The notes under the pieces are model-generated. The model had not been told where the DNA came from and did no database searches. It was given only the letters and a program-made list of their open reading frames with translations. Of a stretch of 30,687 nt of DNA, positions 1 to 8,646 are shown in pieces. The translations under genes and the position numbers were made by a program. The first letter of the stretch is position 1, and each line of letters begins with the position of its first letter. This stretch comes from Cymbomonas tetramitiformis (Eukaryota; Chlorophyta; Pyramimonadophyceae; Pyramimonadales; Pyramimonadaceae): NCBI GenBank assembly GCA_001247695.2, contig LGRX02003696.1:1-30687 (forward strand). The letters run 5' to 3'.

Positions 1-1
1 C

Positions 2-3000
2 ATTAACCTCGACCCTGAGCTGAGCAAGAAGGGACCTCCCTGCCAGCGCATCTACAAGAAGTCCGCAGAGGAACTCCGCCAACTTCGAGAACGCGTGGAG
101 ACTCTGATGTCCAAGGGCTACATCCGACCCTCTTCCAGCCCTTATGCAGCTCCCTGTTTGATGGTCCCTAAACCCGGGAACCCCAAGGAGCTGCGACTGG
201 TGATCGATTACCGGCTCCTCAACCGCCAGACAGTTAAGGACAAGTATCCTCTCCCAGACATCCAGATGATGTTCGACGAGATGCAGGGTGCGAAGTTCTT
301 CTCTTCGTTCGACGCGGTGGATGGCTTCTGGCAAGTACCGATGGCACCAGGAGATGTTGAGAAGACCGCCTTCACCACCCAGATGGGGTCATATGAGTGG
401 TTGGTCATGCCGCAGGGGCTGCAGAATTCACCATCTCAGTACCAGCGACGGATGCAGCGGGCCTTGGGCCATCTCCCATTTGTCCGGATCTTCATCGACG
501 ATGTGGTCGTCTTCAGCAACACCGCTGCAGAGCACTACGAGCATGTCAAACAACTGCTCCTGACATGCAGGGAGAAGGGCGTCTTCCTCAAGAGGTCCAA
601 GTGCCAACTGTTGAAGAAATCCTTACGGTTCCTTGGCCACTGTATCTCCGCAGATGGCTGCAGACCCCAACACGACAAGGTGGCTGCAGTGAGGGACTGG
701 CCCGAGCTGGAGACGGTTACCCACGTCAGGCAGTTCTTGGGCCTAGCGGGGTATTACCGCAGGTTCATCCACTGCTTCTCCGAGATCGCTCAGCCCCTCA
801 CCCGGTTGACCAAGTCGGACGTACCCTGGGAGTGGGGTCCCATGCAGCAGTGGGCCTTCGAGGAGCTGAAGAAGGCCCTCGCATCAGCGCCAGTGCTCGC
901 CTTGCCCAACATTAAGGGTGCCGCAGACGGCACAGCGCCTTTCGTGGTGCAGACGGATGCTAGCGGCATCGCTCTTGGGGGAGTACTTATGCAAGACAAT
1001 GGAGATGGTCTTGGGCTGCGCGTGATAGCATACGAGAGTCGCCAGTTCTCAGCCGCCGAGCAGAATTACCACACCGGCGAGCGTGAGCTAGGTGCTCTAC
1101 ACCACTGTACCACCGTCACCTGGCGGCATTACCTCATCTTCACCAACTTCCGCATCCAGGGTGATCACCGCCCCCTTGAATGGCTGATGGAACCTGGCAG
1201 AGAGCTTAGCCGCAGACAGGCGCGCTGGTACATGGATCTGGTAGAGGTGGGAGTCCCGAGAATGGAGTATATCAAGGGAGCGCTGCTGCTGGTACCAGAC
1301 GCCCTGTCCAGAAGACCCGACTTCAAAGACAAGGACGTTCGGGAGGGGTTGAAGGAGGCAGGAGTGATCGACCCCACCTCAGACCTGCCGAAAGACCCTC
1401 TGGCAACGCTGGAGTCTGAATGCTTCTCCAGCTCACCACCTGCGGCTCATCCCCACTGGGCCCAGACGGTTGACTGTTGGCTCTCAGCAGTGGAAACCCT
1501 CTCCGTGGCAGAGCAGGCCATGGACATGGGGGAGACCATCGCTCTCGTTAATCCGAAGCTCTATAAGGGAATGAAGGAGGATCACCTCGACTTCGACATG
1601 CCTGACTGGCCTGAAGCTGATAGCGCGAAGCCGACAGAAGCTCCACACCAAACCCCTGACAGAGCTCCACCTCAGACAAGGATAACGAGGAGCATGTCAC
1701 GTGCCGGAAGAGCCTCTACGACCCCAGCGCCTCCACAGTTGGCGTCACCGAAGACGCGAACGCCATCACGAGCTGACGCATCGGAGGCGCCCACTGAGAA
1801 GGTGCAGAGTTCACCACCCCCGCAGCAGGCGCCCCAGCAGTCATCTCCATCCCCGGCCCTTCACCCGCAGAAACGGCAGACTCCCCCCGAAGACTCACAG
1901 AATTGGCGTGTCCGAGCAGAGTACTCCTCGAAGTACGCCGAGAAGTTTGGACCCTTCGATGTGGACGCCTGTTGTGACTTTGGCGGCCGCAACAGACAGG
2001 CGGATAGGTTCTGGACAGACTGCCTTTCAGAGAAATGGAGGGGCCTTCGGGTTTGGTGTAACCCTCCATATAACTCCAAGCACATTACGCTGGAGGCGAT
2101 TTTGAACAAGTATATCGCAGAATGGAAGGCAGACCCAGAAAACACCTCAGCAGTCTTCGTTCTACCAGATCACCAGTCCAAGCTCCCCGCGTGGCGCAAA
2201 CTTTTCAGAAAGGCTAATATGCAGATCGTGGAAGTCATCCCTACTCACGATGATAAGGGCGAGCCCAATCAGTTCTTCGAGAACCCAGATGGGAAGGCCT
2301 TCGACCTTCGTTGGCCTGTTCTGATAGTACACGCCCCTTCTGCCACACCACAGCCGGCACGCGTGAGGCACCCGCGAACGGCCCCCGCTGTGATAAGGAC
2401 AGGTGAGGCAGCAGCTTTCAGAGACGCAACCTCCCAGCAGTCGGACTCAAAGTTCCTGCGTGCGTTGAAAGCGGAGTACACCCGAGAGGGGACACTCCGT
2501 TCGCTGCGAGAGAAAGTGAAGGCGGCACCACACCAATGCCTACAGGACTTCAGGCTGGTGGGTGAAGTGGTTTGGAGGACCGCAGCAGGGAGATATCAGC
2601 TGGTGCTGGGGGAGGACTCTCCACTTCGAGAAGTAGTGATTCGCCATGCTCATGAGTCATTGTCCTCGGGCCATACTGGGCGAGACAAGACTCTGGAGAG
2701 GGTGCTGCGACGCTTCTATTGGCGTGGTGCCGCGGAAGATGTGGGCACCTGGGTTACATCCTGCGCAGTGTGCCAATCAGTGAGACCGCGGGGAACTTAC
2801 CCGGATGGGTTGCTAAACCCTCACAGCATCCCGAACAGGCCATGGCAGGATGTCGCGGTGGACTTCGTCACCGGCCTGCCGGTATCGGAGAGGGGCAATG
2901 ATGCTTTCGTGGCCTTCACCTGCAAGCTGACGAAGATGGTCCACGTTGTACCGATGAACTTTGGCGACAGCTCCGCAGCTGTGGTGGCCAGAATCTACTT

Positions 3001-4900
3001 TGACTCGGTGTGGCGCTTACATGGCGCGCCTATGAAGATTGTCTCTGATCGTGACCCGCGGTTTCAAGATGCTTTCTGGCAGGAACTCATGAGACTGATG
3101 GGTGTGAAAGTGGCTCGTACCACGCCGTACAACCCTCGGTCTGACGGCCAGGCAGAACACAGCAACAGAGTTATTGAGGACATGCTCAGGTCCTTTGTTG
3201 ACGCCAATGTGGAGGATTGGGATCTGTTCACCACTAACGTGGAGTTCGCGATCAATGACTCCAGGAGTGAATCTACTGGCTTCACGCCGTTTGAACTGGT
3301 GTTCGGGTTCTCGCCGCTGTCGCAGTTGGACCTTTTCCTGGCGGCCGCACAGTCCACCGCTGGACGACGAACTGGGGGAGTAGGCACCGCACACGAAGTG
3401 GCTGTGAAATTTTCGTCGCAGCTGCGGGACGCCAGACAGCGGTTAGAGCTGGCTCAACAGCGACAGCGCGAACAGTTTGATCGCAGGCACGGGCAGCGGG
3501 AGTATGCTGTTGGAGATCTGGTCTGGATAGAGGCGAAACACCTTACGGAGAAGGTGATGGATCGCTCCATCTGTAGGAAACTGACCAAGCGCTGGCATGG
3601 ACCAGTTCCTGTGACCGAACGCTTCTTCAGCGATATACAGATGACCATGCCCGAGGCCGACAGAGGAGCTCCAGTAGCCTACCGCCTACGCCTCCCTCCT
3701 CACTGGCGGATTCACGACGTGTTCGCTCAACATCGCCTCAAACCGTACACCAGCGGTCAAGATGCTTTTGCCGCACGCGATCACCTAGCAGTACCTGAAG
3801 AGGTGGTAGTAGACGGTCAGAAGGAAGCACACGTTGAGCGTATCCTCGCACGTCGAGTGCGGTCTGTTCGAGGAAAGGAGGTGGAAGAGTGGAAGGTTCG
3901 CTGGACTGGCTACTCCAAAGCTCACGACCAATGGAGGACGCGTGACAAACTTGAACGCGGAAGTCCACTTCAACAACTTCGTGAATTCGAGCAAGCGAGA
4001 CTGCACATGGAAGCGCAAGTCCGCGACGAAGCCACTCGGCGACGCGAGCAGCGTGGCCGCCACTCCGCTCAAGCCGGAATGACACTGGCCCACCTCATCA
4101 CCAATCCCTGCGATGAACTGGACCAGCTCGAACAGATGGAAGATGATATCCCCCTGCCGTGGGAACGCCAGGAGCGCGTGGAAGATGGGTCGTTGGCACT
4201 GGTGACAGAGCTGCTGGCAATACAGGCAAAGACAACCCGCACGCCCAGGATTCTCGTACTCTTCAGCGGTACTGGCTCAGTAGAGAGGGAATTCCTAAAT
4301 TGCTTCCCCTCCGCCTCAGTGGTGACCCTCGACTCCGGGCATATCTGGCAACCCACTCATGTGTGTGACATCTTGCAATGGGACTACAAGCAATACCCGC
4401 CTGGATTCTTCGATGTTATTTGGGCAAGTCCCCCCTGCAGGCAGTACAGTCAAGCGCGCACCACTGGTGGACCCCCTGACCTTCCCCAGGCTGACAAAAT
4501 CGTACGACGAGCATTGCAGATCATTGACTACCTAGAGCCAAAATATTGGTTCATGGAAAACCCCAGAGGTCGCTTCCCTAACGCGCTACGGCTTCGCCCT
4601 ATGATGCGCCAACTTCCCCCACCGCTGGTGTGTACCTACTGCATGTATGGTACGCAGTACATGAAACCCACCTGCATATGGACGAACTCAGCACCACCCT
4701 CGCCCCTGCTACGCTGTACTACTTCAACACCGTGTGCGTGCAGATGGGCAACCGGTGCTCACCCAGAGACTGCTCAGCTTGGACCTCACCCGCAGCAGAC
4801 TGGAGCAGGTCGATCTGCGAGTGTATACCCCGTGCCAGCACTCCTGCTACGACAACTTTTCCGACATTTACGCCTCCGCGACACTGAAGACCCGCTTTAG
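2..4900 (+). CDS. pol: Ty3/Gypsy chromovirus Pol polyprotein with two DNA methyltransferase domains (5' end outside window)
   Basis: Open from base 2 to the stop at 4898-4900; the start, gag and protease lie left of the window. Residues below are counted with the GTG codon at base 95 as 1. Order: reverse transcriptase (active-site FIDD, D135/D136), RNase H (D288, E331, D357; the region ends near ALSRRPD), a proline-rich linker (about 500-600), Dam-type adenine methyltransferase (about 603-747), integrase with an HHCC zinc region and catalytic D923, D985, E1021 (35 residues between the last two, DD35E), a chromodomain (about 1236-1290), and a cytosine-type methyltransferase (about 1385-1530). 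Seen: no internal stop, all catalytic residues present, so the pol part looks intact. Known: RT, RNase H and IN copy and integrate the element, and the chromodomain guides integration to marked chromatin. Two methyltransferases in one Pol is unusual. The last 70 residues are low-complexity and may be a degraded tail. Confidence 0.97.
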   Translation: MNLDPELSKKGPPCQRIYKKSAEELRQLRERVETLMSKGYIRPSSSPYAAPCLMVPKPGNPKELRLVIDYRLLNRQTVKDKYPLPDIQMMFDEMQGAKFFSSFDAVDGFWQVPMAPGDVEKTAFTTQMGSYEWLVMPQGLQNSPSQYQRRMQRALGHLPFVRIFIDDVVVFSNTAAEHYEHVKQLLLTCREKGVFLKRSKCQLLKKSLRFLGHCISADGCRPQHDKVAAVRDWPELETVTHVRQFLGLAGYYRRFIHCFSEIAQPLTRLTKSDVPWEWGPMQQWAFEELKKALASAPVLALPNIKGAADGTAPFVVQTDASGIALGGVLMQDNGDGLGLRVIAYESRQFSAAEQNYHTGERELGALHHCTTVTWRHYLIFTNFRIQGDHRPLEWLMEPGRELSRRQARWYMDLVEVGVPRMEYIKGALLLVPDALSRRPDFKDKDVREGLKEAGVIDPTSDLPKDPLATLESECFSSSPPAAHPHWAQTVDCWLSAVETLSVAEQAMDMGETIALVNPKLYKGMKEDHLDFDMPDWPEADSAKPTEAPHQTPDRAPPQTRITRSMSRAGRASTTPAPPQLASPKTRTPSRADASEAPTEKVQSSPPPQQAPQQSSPSPALHPQKRQTPPEDSQNWRVRAEYSSKYAEKFGPFDVDACCDFGGRNRQADRFWTDCLSEKWRGLRVWCNPPYNSKHITLEAILNKYIAEWKADPENTSAVFVLPDHQSKLPAWRKLFRKANMQIVEVIPTHDDKGEPNQFFENPDGKAFDLRWPVLIVHAPSATPQPARVRHPRTAPAVIRTGEAAAFRDATSQQSDSKFLRALKAEYTREGTLRSLREKVKAAPHQCLQDFRLVGEVVWRTAAGRYQLVLGEDSPLREVVIRHAHESLSSGHTGRDKTLERVLRRFYWRGAAEDVGTWVTSCAVCQSVRPRGTYPDGLLNPHSIPNRPWQDVAVDFVTGLPVSERGNDAFVAFTCKLTKMVHVVPMNFGDSSAAVVARIYFDSVWRLHGAPMKIVSDRDPRFQDAFWQELMRLMGVKVARTTPYNPRSDGQAEHSNRVIEDMLRSFVDANVEDWDLFTTNVEFAINDSRSESTGFTPFELVFGFSPLSQLDLFLAAAQSTAGRRTGGVGTAHEVAVKFSSQLRDARQRLELAQQRQREQFDRRHGQREYAVGDLVWIEAKHLTEKVMDRSICRKLTKRWHGPVPVTERFFSDIQMTMPEADRGAPVAYRLRLPPHWRIHDVFAQHRLKPYTSGQDAFAARDHLAVPEEVVVDGQKEAHVERILARRVRSVRGKEVEEWKVRWTGYSKAHDQWRTRDKLERGSPLQQLREFEQARLHMEAQVRDEATRRREQRGRHSAQAGMTLAHLITNPCDELDQLEQMEDDIPLPWERQERVEDGSLALVTELLAIQAKTTRTPRILVLFSGTGSVEREFLNCFPSASVVTLDSGHIWQPTHVCDILQWDYKQYPPGFFDVIWASPPCRQYSQARTTGGPPDLPQADKIVRRALQIIDYLEPKYWFMENPRGRFPNALRLRPMMRQLPPPLVCTYCMYGTQYMKPTCIWTNSAPPSPLLRCTTSTPCACRWATGAHPETAQLGPHPQQTGAGRSASVYPVPALLLRQLFRHLRLRDTEDPL
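1899..2340 (+). other. Dam-like DNA N6-adenine methyltransferase domain embedded in Pol
   Basis: This lies between RNase H and integrase, after a Pro/Ser/Thr-rich linker. It has FDVDACCD (D622, D624) followed about 30 residues later by WCNPPY (NPPY at 656-659). Spacing and wording match the phage-type Dam family, in which (D/N)PPY is the catalytic motif of amino-methyltransferases. The 145-residue length fits a compact phage Dam domain. It is in frame with no stop, so it would be translated as part of Pol and perhaps released by the protease. Inference: it could methylate adenine in element cDNA. An N4-cytosine specificity cannot be excluded from the motif alone. Confidence 0.85.
3803..4000 (+). 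other. Chromodomain at the C-terminal side of the integrase
   Basis: After the integrase core and a GPY/F-like stretch (KLTKRWHGPVPV, then RLRLPPHWRIHDVF) comes VERILARR, a basic loop, EWKVRWTGYS and HDQW. These match the beta-strand and aromatic positions of chromodomains in chromoviruses. The first cage position is Val rather than Tyr/Phe, so binding to methyl-lysine may be weakened. A charged, probably helical segment follows, leading to the methyltransferase. Confidence 0.85.
4240..4700 (+). other. C-terminal DNA cytosine-5-type methyltransferase domain of Pol
   Basis: Seen: motif I as VLFSGTGSVEREF (FSGTG at 1390-1394), an acidic residue after the next strand (VVTLDS), motif IV as WASPPCRQYS with the candidate nucleophile Cys1448, and motif VI as FMENPRG (E1488). 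ENP instead of ENV and the wording around SPPC resemble the short phage/viral group of cytosine methylases rather than plant MET1 or CMT. A clear target-recognition domain and motifs IX-X are not obvious after KPTCIWTN. Known: cytosine methyltransferases have been found in LTR retrotransposons of some algae and dinoflagellates. Activity is inferred from intact motifs only. Confidence 0.88.
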
Positions 4901-5088
4901 ATTCCAAGTGGCACCCTTCTTCTTGAAAGTGGTGCCCTGGTAGCGGCAGGCGAACTATGCTCGAAGAAGAACCAGAGAACCTAAGAACTGGAAACAGCAA
5001 GGAACCAGAGAACCTAAGAACTGGAACTTAGATGGGTACCTTAGCGGAGTGATCCCAGGAGGTAGACCACTCCTAAGGGGGGGAGAGT
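4901..5088 (+). promoter_or_regulatory. 3' untranslated region and polypurine tract of the pol element
   Basis: After the stop there is a directly repeated unit of about 24 bp beginning GAACCAGAGAACC near 4970 and 5003. The purine run AAGGGGGGGAGAG at 5075-5087 sits directly before TGTGCCCGG. This is the normal position of the primer for plus-strand synthesis in Ty3/Gypsy elements, and it sets the start of the 3' LTR. Confidence 0.8.
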
Positions 5089-5797
5089 TGTGCCCGGAGG
5101 CACAGCGTGAGCCGATATGTCTATGCGTCCGTATGTGTGTCATCGGGGGTAATCTGGGATTGGCACGATGACAGTGAGATTGGGCTTGAAATCACGATGA
5201 GAATGAATACCAGATGTCCGGGGTATGACAGTATGACACTATGACACTATGACAGTATGACAGTATGACACTATAGTAGTATGACAGTACTGTGGGGGGT
5301 GTCATCGTGGAACTCAGTCAGACCCTCGAAGAATGGTCAGATTCGCATCGGGGTTGAAAAGACAATGAAATCGAATATCAGATATTAAGGTTATGACAGT
5401 ATGACAGTATGACGCTATGACAGTATGACGCTATGACAGTATGACAGTATGACAGTACAGTAGTATGACAGTACTGTGGGGCAGTCATCGTGTCAGTCTG
5501 TCGGCATAACATCTGAATCGAGAATGACGAATCGGAATTAGAAATGAGATCGGATCGGGAACTGAACGTTGAGCCGAAGTGTGACATCGGCTCTCGAGTG
5601 GTTGACCCTGCAACCTGAGTGACGAGTGAATAAGTAGAGCACTTGAGAAGTGTTTAGCCTTCAGAACTCGGAACCGAATTATCGTTTGTACCTCAATCTG
5701 GCCCTGATCCAGTATATTATAAAAATCCGAATTGTGTACCTTTGCACGTTCAATCAAAAACATATCTCCGAGCATCTGTCGTCGTGCCCCTGGCACA
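5089..5797 (+). repeat. Likely 3' LTR of the pol element
   Basis: Starts TGTGCC right after the polypurine tract. The proposed end is GGCACA at 5797, giving about 709 bp with TG...CA termini. Both ends hold short hairpins (TGTGCC/GGCACA at the start, TGCC/GGCA at the end). The LTR contains two diverged tandem blocks with TATGACAG arrays and an AT-rich stretch TATTATAAAA near 5715 that may be the promoter. The 5' LTR is outside the window, so the right boundary is an inference and no target duplication could be checked. Confidence 0.6.
5225..5482 (+). repeat. TATGACAG/C minisatellites in two tandem blocks
   Basis: Arrays of a 9-bp unit (TATGACAGT/TATGACACT/TATGACGCT) lie at about 5225-5290 and 5396-5480. 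Each is followed by GTAGTATGACAGTACTGTGGGG and a TCATCGTG motif, and each is preceded by related GTTGAAA...ATACCAGAT-type sequence. The whole block of about 170 bp is therefore duplicated, with divergence. Both copies lie in the proposed U3 of the LTR. Confidence 0.85.
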
Positions 5798-6615
5798 TGG
5801 AGGCTGAATAGCCATGATTGCACGGACTCTGTCTTTTATGATGGATAGACTGTTGAGATGCGGTGTCCGATAAATCAATACATCTGACAACAACTTAACC
5901 TTAAAAGGTTTGATGAAGAGCTGATGATCTCTGTTGCACTGCATTTTTTTGATGTGTACCACTGAAATGCCGCGTGATATAATAATCCTCACTGAATAGG
6001 CTTCGTGCAATGGTGGAATGATCAAATATGTAATGATCAATGAAGACAAGATGACCGGTATGGCTCATTCAGCAGGCATGACTACCTCAAAGAGATGTCA
6101 ATACACGGGTGCATTTCAAGACATAAGGGCAATAGGCGTATTATGTAGCCTTCAAAGGCAGCTAGCATTTATGCTGCATTGGTCAGCTCAGTGGCTTTGA
6201 CCTTTCTAGGTGTTGTACTCAGGTCGTAGCCTGCATATTGCATTGAGTAATCCTGACACCTTTAATGATCCAATCAGATGATATGTATGAAATATCAAGA
6301 ATGGTTGCCCTTTTTCAATGATCATCGGTGGCAGAGGCTATAGTGCTTGCACCGTGTCAATATACAATTCTAGTCTGGATACATGCTAGACCAGATGTAT
6401 ACAATGTCTAGGTCTTCAAAATCAAGCTCATATGTATGTCATGGCTGATGACCTTAGAAATGTTTGATACATATATGTGTCAACTTCATGGAGTTCTGCA
6501 TGGTTTGACTGTATATAGTCACGATTACCAAAACAAAAACGATGATGCAACTTACTTGTTTTATTATTTGTCTTTATTATTTATTTGGGTTTTAGTTGTA
6601 TTTTTAGCTTATCAT
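5798..6615. other. AT-rich stretch, no firm gene
   Basis: No protein family is recognised. On the minus strand an open frame from 6049 runs into the LTR; a splice-acceptor-like TTTCAG precedes position 5961, and the next 55 codons have a plausible composition (VVHIKKMQCNRDHQLF...). This could be an exon of a gene driven by the minus-strand promoter module at 6616-6669 and cut by insertion of the pol element, but the evidence is weak. Confidence 0.25.
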
Positions 6616-6785
6616 CTTCCCCCCTCAAGGAAGTGTATTGCTAGGCGGTTGTCAAGCGCCGTTTAAATACAACAGAGGTCCGACCTCTATGTGATGACGT
6701 GGAAGCTTACTATGAAGCTGGACAGCAGTTCTCGGGATGCAGCCCATTGCACCGAAGGTGCATTGCAGTCGTTGGGATGCAGCCC
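6616..6785 (-). promoter_or_regulatory. Promoter module on the minus strand (module D)
   Basis: Read on the minus strand: two GGGCTGCATCCC palindromic sites (6774-6785 and 6734-6745), then TATTTAAAC (TATA-like, 6661-6669), a dyad GGCGCTTGACAACCGCC (6644-6660) and CTTCCTTGAGGGGGGAAG (6616-6633). The same order of parts occurs at the gag-proximal end of repeats A and B. TGACGTG/CACGTCA half sites lie at about 6695-6700 and 6792-6798 and look like bZIP targets. Outside these parts there is little similarity to A or B, so this is either an old relative or an independent copy of the promoter. Confidence 0.55.
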
Positions 6786-7014
6786 GAATTCACGTCATCA
6801 GCGTGGGTCATATTGTCTATTGGGGATACGGTGGGGTAACCCACCGTAACGAGGCGTTACGGTGGGTTAACCATACCCTAAGGTCTTAGCTATTTATTAT
6901 CATTCTGAAGCAGTATATCGGGTCATACACGTGACACACATTGACTTTAGACTCATATCCACCATGTGAAATGGAAAATATACCGCTAGATCGCCGACAA
7001 GGCAGCAAAAAAAC

Positions 7015-7287
7015 ATGCCACCGCAAGCGAAAACAACGAAACACCCTGAAAAACTTGTAGGTTGCAAACTCAATGTTCCGGCCGGTGCTTGTGGCCGTGA
7101 ATGGGCCATTCAGGAGTTCAAAGACGTTTGCGACGACCCCCTGGAGTATCCCCTTGACGCGACAGTCGCCTTCTATGACGCTACGAAGGCATATGGCAAA
7201 CGGTTCAGCGTGGTATTTGCTTATGACAATGACGAGCACCAAAAGTCCCTCTCCTTCGTTCTGGACGAGCAACTTTCGATGAGAACT
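7015..7287 (+). CDS. Exon-like coding stretch, unknown protein (possible Tudor-like fold)
   Basis: Ninety-one codons from ATG at 7015 to a good splice donor (ACT|GTAAGT at 7288). The frame is also open upstream to 6970. Base composition is clearly more GC-rich than the AT-rich surroundings. The translation includes LVGCKLNVPAGACGREW, then YPLDATVAFYDATKAYG and VVFAYDNDEHQKSLSFVLDE; the alternation of hydrophobic strands with YDND is reminiscent of Tudor/PWWP-type barrels. No family is recognised with confidence. It lies inside the foldback element, so it may be a captured host exon. The next exon could be 8647-8816, but no phase match was established. Confidence 0.4.
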
Positions 7288-7854
7288 GTAAGTTATATGA
7301 CCTCTCGGTGCAAGAAATGTGCAATTCTAGATAGGATATCTGTGTGTAACTCATAACAATGCTTGTAATACATTACAGCACGTGCATGCAAAGTTTCATC
7401 CCAGTTGAATAACATGGTGTGATGTTATTTCAGAAACCCAAACCCTATTGTAATGCACCGTATTTATGTATATTCAGTGCATTTTTCAAGCCATACCCCC
7501 GCGTGTAAACCGCCTCAGAATTCCATCTATAATCAGATGATAACTGAACCCCATCTAAGGGAGGTCCCCTAGGTGTCATAGATGATAGAAAAATTCTAAT
7601 ATACATGTTCCAGATGCGAACTGCGTTCTTAAAATCTACCCATAGATGAAAAAATGGGGTAACCCACCGTAAGGATTTGGGGCATTTTTCTGCTTGACCC
7701 CTTGATATTAGGGCGTATATAAGGCGCACCTATACGATATGTCTAGTGTTTTTTGCAAGTCTACGCATTAATACAACACCTAAGGTGTGTCAAAAAGCAT
7801 GGGTTTGCCAAGTTGTCACAATATGCTAGCACTAGCATGCGGTTTCCGAAAACC

Positions 7855-7882
7855 CCTTACGGTGGGTTAACCCACCGTAAGG
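7855..7882. repeat. 28-bp perfect palindrome
   Basis: CCTTACGGTGGGTT is followed immediately by its exact reverse complement. It is the best copy of a motif that recurs at 6827-6848, 6857-6872, 7656-7674 and, more loosely, 9006-9020. Such a site could bind a symmetric dimer or form a cruciform. Confidence 0.9.
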
Positions 7883-8217
7883 TGCGCCCAATAGACAATA
7901 TAGTGCCCATGCATGTGCTGTATAAAATACAACACTGCCCTCCAGCGGCGAAGTGGTTTACTATTACCATCATCGTATGCTGTGGGATATCAAATATGTG
8001 ATCAGAGAGCATGGTAATATATGTACCATGTTTGTTAATATCGGAGAGACTGTGTCTTCTTTAAAATCCTCATGACTATATGTATAATGGTGTTGTCCTG
8101 ATGTCAACACCTTCTCTCTGAGTGATTTATTGATTTCCGATGTGATGTCGTGGCAATCAACCTTGTCCGCTTGTACCGGAGGTTGTATGAATTGTGTCCA
8201 CGTCATCTTGTGTCCAT

Positions 8218-8284
8218 GCATACGCGATCTTAGCGCAGGTCACAATACAGTGCCCGAGCATACGCGATTTTAGCGTAGGTCACA
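8218..8284. repeat. Two tandem copies of a 27-bp unit
   Basis: Two copies starting GCATACGCGAT and ending AGGTCACA lie at 8218-8244 and 8258-8284, 40 bp apart. Each contains TACGCG...GCGTA inverted halves. Function unknown. Confidence 0.7.
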
Positions 8285-8646
8285 TTGTGCCTCAATTTAT
8301 TACATCTGAGAAAATCTATTACTCATCTTTGTGAGTTTAGACAGCATTGAATTGATTGCAATGCTTTTTCTGATGATTTATATATCACAGATTATACCAA
8401 ATGTGGTGATCAGTATGCAATATTTTGTCACCGGAAAGTACAGGGATTGTGAATGATTGCAATCCAGCCGGAGGAATAATCTCAACAGCTGTTCTGTAAT
8501 AATGAATTCATCGGAGTTATACTCATTTCGATGATTCGAGACCCATGTCATTTGTAGTGATGACAACTCATATGAATATATAGGGGTTTCCTCAGAATGC
8601 TTTTATGTGATGTCAACATATTATGAACAATTCACTTGCATCTTAG

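Larger units (their letters stand above)
6808..7905. mobile_element. Foldback-like element with palindromic termini
   Basis: The left end (ATATTGTCTATTGGGG, then a near-perfect palindrome at 6827-6848) is an inverted copy of the right end (28-bp perfect palindrome at 7855-7882, then CCCAATAGACAATAT). Two more half sites (TTACGGTGGGTTAACC at 6857-6872, and an inverted copy at 7656-7674) lie inside. Positions 6841-6865 can form a hairpin with an 11-bp stem. Size is about 1.1 kb. No transposase is seen and no clear target duplication was found. Inside are the exon-like segment 7015-7287 and a TATATAAGG box near 7714. It may be a non-autonomous DNA transposon or a cluster of dimer-binding sites. 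Confidence 0.45.

Noticed and set aside
3017..3394. Minus-strand frames over pol and over both gag genes
   Set aside because: Shadows of the strong coding frames; no motifs.
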